64,000 bases of DNA, from contig CP136065.1 of NCBI GenBank assembly GCA_032622095.1, positions 53,003,949 through 53,067,948 of the forward strand. The letters run 5' to 3'. Of the stretch, positions 59,095 through 64,000 are shown one piece after another (positions within the stretch are counted from its first letter, which is position 1; each line of letters begins with the position of its first letter). The notes beneath the pieces are model-generated. The model was not told where the DNA came from. It was given only the letters and a program-made list of their open reading frames with translations, and did no database searches. This DNA comes from Siphonodentalium dalli (Eukaryota > Mollusca > Scaphopoda > Gadilida > Siphonodentaliidae). Made by a program: the position numbers and the translations under genes.

Positions 59095-62000
59095 ATATTT
59101 GCGAATGTCTGTCTGTCTGTGTTCTATAGAAATTCACAGGGGACCATCTAGATGATACCAAAGGGGTCTACTAGAGGTCACTTAATGGTGGGGGTTAGAA
59201 TTTTCTAAAGTTGTTGTCACTTAATGGTGGGGGTTAGAATTTTCTAAAGTTGTTGTCAGGGGCAGACATGGGGAGGGGCAGAATTTGTTTTGTCGCTGAC
59301 TGCCACGAAACTTACATATAATCATCTCCCATGATATGAAGAATCTAATGGTGTGGTTTAAATATGGCAAAAGTGGCGTCGTTCGAGTCAGGGATGCATG
59401 GAAGGAGAGAGGGGCACCAAAATTGATCAAACTAATTTTAGCGCCGATTTCCACAAAATTGATATATATTCTTCTTCATGATACAATGCATCCGTTACGT
59501 CGTATCCGTTATATCACACTTTGGAGAGGTACTATATATAGTAAACTCAACACAAGCCGTAACCATTGCGTCATATATGTCAATACATTTTAGTTGTGAT
59601 TTGACAGGTTTGGCATTATCATAGATTTCATTTACAAGAAATAGATTGATTTGATTGAGGGGCAGAATTTGTTTTGTCGCTGACTGCCACGAAACTTACA
59701 TATAATCATCTCCCATGATATGAAGAATCTAATGGTGTGGTTTAAATATGGCAAAAGTGGCGTCGTTCGAGTCAGGGATGCATGGAAGGAGAGAGGGGCA
59801 CCAAAATTGATCAAACTAATTTTAGCGCCGATTTCCACCAAATTGATATATATTCTTCTTCATGATACAAGGAATCTAAATATGCGATTTAACAACGCCA
59901 AATTGTTGTCGTTTGGGCGAGAGATTGGGGGGGGGGGGGGTGGGCACTAAATTTGATAAGAATTGGTTTACTCGCCGATTGCCACCACAATTATACAAAA
60001 TAATCCCCATGGTATGAGAAGTCTATTGGTGTGGCTTAAATATGTCAAATGTGACCTCATTCGAGTCAGAGGTGCACTGAACGGGAGAGGGGCACAACAA
60101 TTTATACACACTATTTTTAACGCCAATTTCCATCAAATTGATACACGTTCTTATCCATGATACGAGGAATCTAATCGTGTGATTTAAAGACGCCATATTG
60201 GTGCTGTTTAGGTGAGCGACGGGGTTCACCAAATTTGATAAAAATTTGTTTAGTCGCCGATTAGTACCAAACTTATAAATAATCATCTCCATGATATCAT
60301 AAGTGTAATTGTGTGGTTTAATGATGTCACAAGTGGTGTCATTTGCGTAAGTGGTGTATAGAGGTGAGAGGGACACAACACATTATAACAATATGTTTAG
60401 CGCCGATTTCCACCATATTGATACATATTCTTCTCGGTGATACGAGGAATCTTATCGTGTAGTTTAGATACACCAACTTGGTGCCCTCTGAGTGAGAGAT
60501 ATGGGGACCTTGAATTTGATACGAATTTGTATACTCGCTAATGTTCACCAATTATATATATATAGAATATACACGTAGTGTTTCTGAATACCAAATTTAC
60601 ACCACGAGTGGGATTGATGATTTACCACACGAGCTTTAGCGAGTGTGGTAAATCATCAATCCCACGAGTGGTGTAAATTTGGTATTCAGAAACACTACGT
60701 GTGTATTTTGTTTATACCATGACCGGTACAGGAGCAAAAAATGCTATGAAATCGAAATAAACCCACTTAAATTAAGATGATTCTGTCGCACCATTCACAA
60801 TCATCCCCGTTGTGTTCCCCACACTTGGCCATACATCGACGTACACTATCACAGCTGATCAGGCGTATTGATACATTGAATTAGGTCAACATTCAATTGT
60901 ACGAATATGGTATCATTGTAGCCAATTCACAATAAACTGTAATGAAACCACCATAAATAAACAACATGAATATATATGGGAATACAAATTTAATGAATAT
61001 AAATATAACACATTGCGGGAACTTTTTTTCTCCGCCGTACAGTGAACAGGAAACCACGAAAGTCATTTTGAAATCCACCGTTTGTTGTTCGAGTTTTTTA
61101 CGTCTATTTCTTGAAATATATGTTGATCTGGATGCGATTTCCACGGAATTAACTGTTCGTTTTTATCGTGAGTATAATATTCAATTGAATCGAAAGTATC
61201 AAATTGTTTTCATCGCGAGGCGCTACATTTTAAAAATAGAGTCATTTTGATCGAGGTCACGGAAGGTTAATGAAAGGTCAACTCGGATGCAGTTCTACTA
61301 TGGGTATAAACTTTAACCATTGAAATGCCATTCAAACGTGTTACCCACAGTAGAGACGTGTTACCCACGGTCGGACTCCTGTTCACACACAGTAGTGTAC
61401 AGCACAAATATATTATATAGCATGTTTGTACACAGTACAATAGGGAGTCATGGTATAAATATGCATCTCTAATCTCTAATGAGTCTAAGTGTGTGGTTTA
61501 ACGGTGACAAAAGTGGCACCGCTTGAGTCCAAAATAGGGACGGGAGGGTCACCAAAACTGATAAAACATATTTTTAGTACCTATTACCATCAAATTCAGA
61601 CACGTTCTTCTCAAATGATACGAGAAATCAAATCGTTTTGTCTGTCTTTCTGTCTGTCTGTCTGTCTGCATGCGTTCAGTATATAACTTCGCGGTGTGCA
61701 ATGGAGATGGCACCAAGGCGTTCTAAGAGGGGTAACTTTTTACGAGGAAGATAATGGTTCCGGTTAAAAAGTGACGCTGTTGGTGTCAGGGGAAGAAACG
61801 GGGGAGGTCGGCAAAATTTAAAAAATATGGTGAAATAGTTTTGTTGCCGATTTCCGACAAACGCATACATAATCACCTCCGCGATATGGCGCTGTTCGAG
61901 TCAGCGTTGCAGGGAGGCATCAACAATTGATTTAATAAACTATTTTTAGCGCAGATTTCCACCAAATTGATATATTATTCTTCTCTATGATACGAGGAAT

Positions 62001-63274
62001 ATAATCGTGTGATTTAAAGACGCCAAATTACTGCCGTTTGTGTGAGGGATGTGGGGGTCATAACTATTCTAAGAATTTGTTTAGTTGCTGATTACCACCA
62101 AACCTATATATAATCATCTCCGGTATAGCATGCATCCATGAGTCTAATGGACGTGGTTTAAATATGTCAAAAGTGGCGCCGTTAAAGTCACGCATGAGGA
62201 TGGCAGTTGCACCAAAGCTGATACAAATATATTTAGCACTAATTTCCACCAAATTCATGCACGTTCTTCTCTAATGATACGATGAATTAAATCACATTTG
62301 GTGTCGTTTGGGTCACGGGTGGCGAGAGGATGTGCACTAATCATTGATAAGATTGCTATTCGCCGATATCCACCTATAAGTTATATATAGTCACCCAGGC
62401 CGTCTCCATATCATATTTATATGGGGATGGCAATCAGGGCATTCACATACTAAGCTAGCATAAAGAGATACATATTCTTGCAAACTGAGAGACCTCGAAC
62501 CGTCAGAGGATTGCATATAGATTATAACACAATTGAGTCGGTTCCATTCAATACAGTTCGCACAAACATGTTACAATTTGTCAAGAGATATGGAAATGTA
62601 TCGAAGTCCTGTTCAAAAATAGTGGTCACAGTGTGCAGTCAAATATATTTTCTTCTGATATAAAAGAAAACGCAGTCAGTAGAACATGACTTTTCAGGAT
62701 CCTCCAAACTGACAAGGATATATCTGCACGATACAGCGAAATTTTTAGAACAGACTCGTCGACTAACATACACAACTCAAAATCTCGGTCTGTGTCTGGC
62801 ACAGGTAGCTGATATACTGCACAGCAACATTTCTTTTAAACTGAGAATAGTTAGCCAATATATAGCACCATGAACAGAGGAGCACCTGGAAATTTCTTTA
62901 AAACATCTGTATCTTCATGGATATATGACAGCCAGGTGTCATCAAGACCTTAGTCCAACCCACTAGATTGATTGATACATCTCTATAATTATGTAAAACC
63001 CAATTGTCGTCTTTTATTTTTGCGAACTAATGTGTTTATGATGTTCATGTATCATATTATAACATCTGAAGTATACACAGTTGTAAATAAATAAATACTT
63101 CATTATTGGTGGAACGGATTAATCGCGATAAACAAAATGACAATCGACAAAGTGAGCCACTATATACGTGTAACACTTTGAGCAAGAGTGTTCTCTATTC
63201 CCAACAAATATACACAGCAAGCAGAGAGTTTCACATCACTTTAACCTGGGCAACGCCGGGTAACCCTGCTAGTA
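59095..63274 (+). mobile_element. Helitron-like element 3 (copy C counterpart of element 1)
   Basis: Same left end (TGTCTGTCTGTCTGTG near 59,107), longer tandem core (59,270-60,560 and 61,470-62,400), same unique tail and same GGCAACGCCGGGTAACCC, CTGCTAGTA terminus (about 63,274). The core is interrupted by an ~0.9-kb insertion (60,563-61,460), and its start shows an extra internal duplication (59,274 block repeated at 59,657). No coding sequence. Confidence 0.7.
60563..61460. mobile_element. Insertion headed by a 65-bp-arm palindrome
   Basis: Interrupts the tandem array between ATATATATA and GCATCTCTAATC. The left part is an almost perfect palindrome (arms 60,571-60,635 and 60,638-60,704, starting ACACGTAGTGTTTCTGAATA). 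The remaining ~750 bp has no recognised coding region; the frame at 60,966-61,250 has no identifiable domain. Class unknown. Confidence 0.6.
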
Positions 63275-63838
63275 TTACGTATATTTCAATATCGAACTTA
63301 TAACAAGACGCATGCATCGCACACGTGTATGTGAATGGTTTAACGCAGACAACGAACTGTGTCATAGCAACGGACCAACGCAACGGACCAACACAACGCA
63401 TTCGTCTGAACGCTACTTTATAAAGAGTTTACATCAACCCGACTGTGGACTCCTAACACCACAGGTCATTAAATGAAGAACATCACTTATACAAGAAAAC
63501 CATAATCAGAAATGGTAACGCCACCAAGATCATATTATTACACATGAATATAAATTATAACTACACCTTTTACCGCATGCGGGGTAGCACTACAGCTGTT
63601 AATCCGATCCAAAACACCAATTGTCTATTTATAAAATGCCCATAGGACCAAATATTTCTATAATTTGTAGAACAGTATACACCGGTGGCGTTAATAATAT
63701 ACATATATGAATCTCTACCAGGAAAGGATTTGTATTGTTCCGTTTAATATATGAAATGAATTCTTCGGTTCATATACGTAAATAATGACAGTGAGATTTT
63801 TTAATTAGAATATTTCTTAAACCAAAACAACATAGTTA
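63275..63838 (+). repeat. Duplicated block, copy C, right part
   Basis: 63,275-63,442 matches 4,742-4,936 and 63,443-63,838 matches 5,508-5,702, so the ~570-bp FLYWCH-containing stretch of copy A is missing. In its place, a little further on, copy C has a ~210-bp insertion (about 63,490-63,700) whose inner part is bounded by TAACGCCACC and GGTGGCGTTA. Confidence 0.8.
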
Positions 63839-64000
63839 CTATTTTGACACTGCTGGATCATGTAATGGGAAAGTCAGCTTGATGTCAAAGCTCTTTACGA
63901 CCCCGGAGCCTTTCACTTCAATTATGTCATCGTATACGAAGGCGGTTGCGAAAACATCGTCATCTAGAAATTCTAGTATAGCTGGAAATATTACATGAGG
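63839..64000 (-). CDS. ADPRM: Second ADPRM-like gene copy, last exon (partial)
   Basis: The stop codon at 63,839-63,841 and 53 codons match the C-terminus of the ADPRM-like gene at 5,703-5,863 with few changes (last residue Lys instead of Asn; Tyr in place of a His in the DD-containing segment). The frame is open to the window edge. Whether the remaining exons exist lies outside the window. Confidence 0.75.
   Translation of the reverse strand, partial: PHVIFPAILEFLDDDVFATAFVYDDIIEVKGSGVVKSFDIKLTFPLHDPAVSK

Overview
This window looks like AT-rich, transposon-saturated nuclear DNA of a marine invertebrate, most likely a lophotrochozoan such as a mollusc. The reasons are a split animal-type gene with GT/AG introns, Ty3/gypsy, Tx1/L1-like LINE, Tc1-like and Helitron-like elements with internal tandem cores, and no bacterial gene organisation. 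The species call is inference. Only one host gene is clear: an ADPRM-like metallophosphoesterase (minus strand, 5.7-8.65 kb, two coding exons, one apparent frameshift). A second copy of its last exon runs off the right edge (63.84-64.0 kb). A FLYWCH zinc-finger reading frame lies at 5.15-5.57 kb.

Layout. 0-5.9 kb (copy A) and 58.5-64.0 kb (copy C) are two copies of one block in the same orientation: left flank, Helitron-like element with a tandem-repeat core, right flank, ADPRM last exon. A third, partial copy B (29.84-30.17 and 48.21-48.34 kb) is split by a LINE. The copies act as each other's empty sites, so several insertions can be defined to the base: a TTAA-flanked MITE, a hairpin element, the LINE with an 11-bp target duplication, and a FLYWCH-bearing island present only in copy A. 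9-29.8 kb is a graveyard of small elements: six copies of the TTAA MITE in the whole window, palindromes, a Tc1 fold-back element with TA duplication, a second Helitron-like array, LINE fragments and large unrecognised stretches.

30.18-48.21 kb is a set of nested insertions. A Tx1/L1-like LINE (ORF1, then ORF2 with endonuclease, YVDD reverse transcriptase and zinc-binding tail, all decayed) is interrupted by a complete but mutated Ty3/gypsy element (34,653-44,354, 222-bp LTRs, CAAT duplication), by a TTAA MITE, by a hairpin element and by a solo LTR. The gypsy element is the most unusual object here. Its Gag region starts with a ComEA-like helix-hairpin-helix frame. Downstream of integrase it carries an extra ORF with two C2H2 zinc fingers joined to a TatD-family metal-dependent hydrolase, and a putative splice acceptor lies just before that ORF.

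48.34-50.79 kb is a G-rich tandem-repeat element between ~70-bp inverted repeats. It abuts a second, unrelated gypsy element (50.79-58.44 kb) with a truncated 5' LTR, frameshifted gag and pol, its own extra C2H2 zinc-finger ORF and a full 3' LTR carrying a cluster of ACCGGAAGT (ETS-like) motifs. All element ORFs carry stops or frameshifts, so these are mutated copies. Their value is in architecture and in the record of duplication and nesting.
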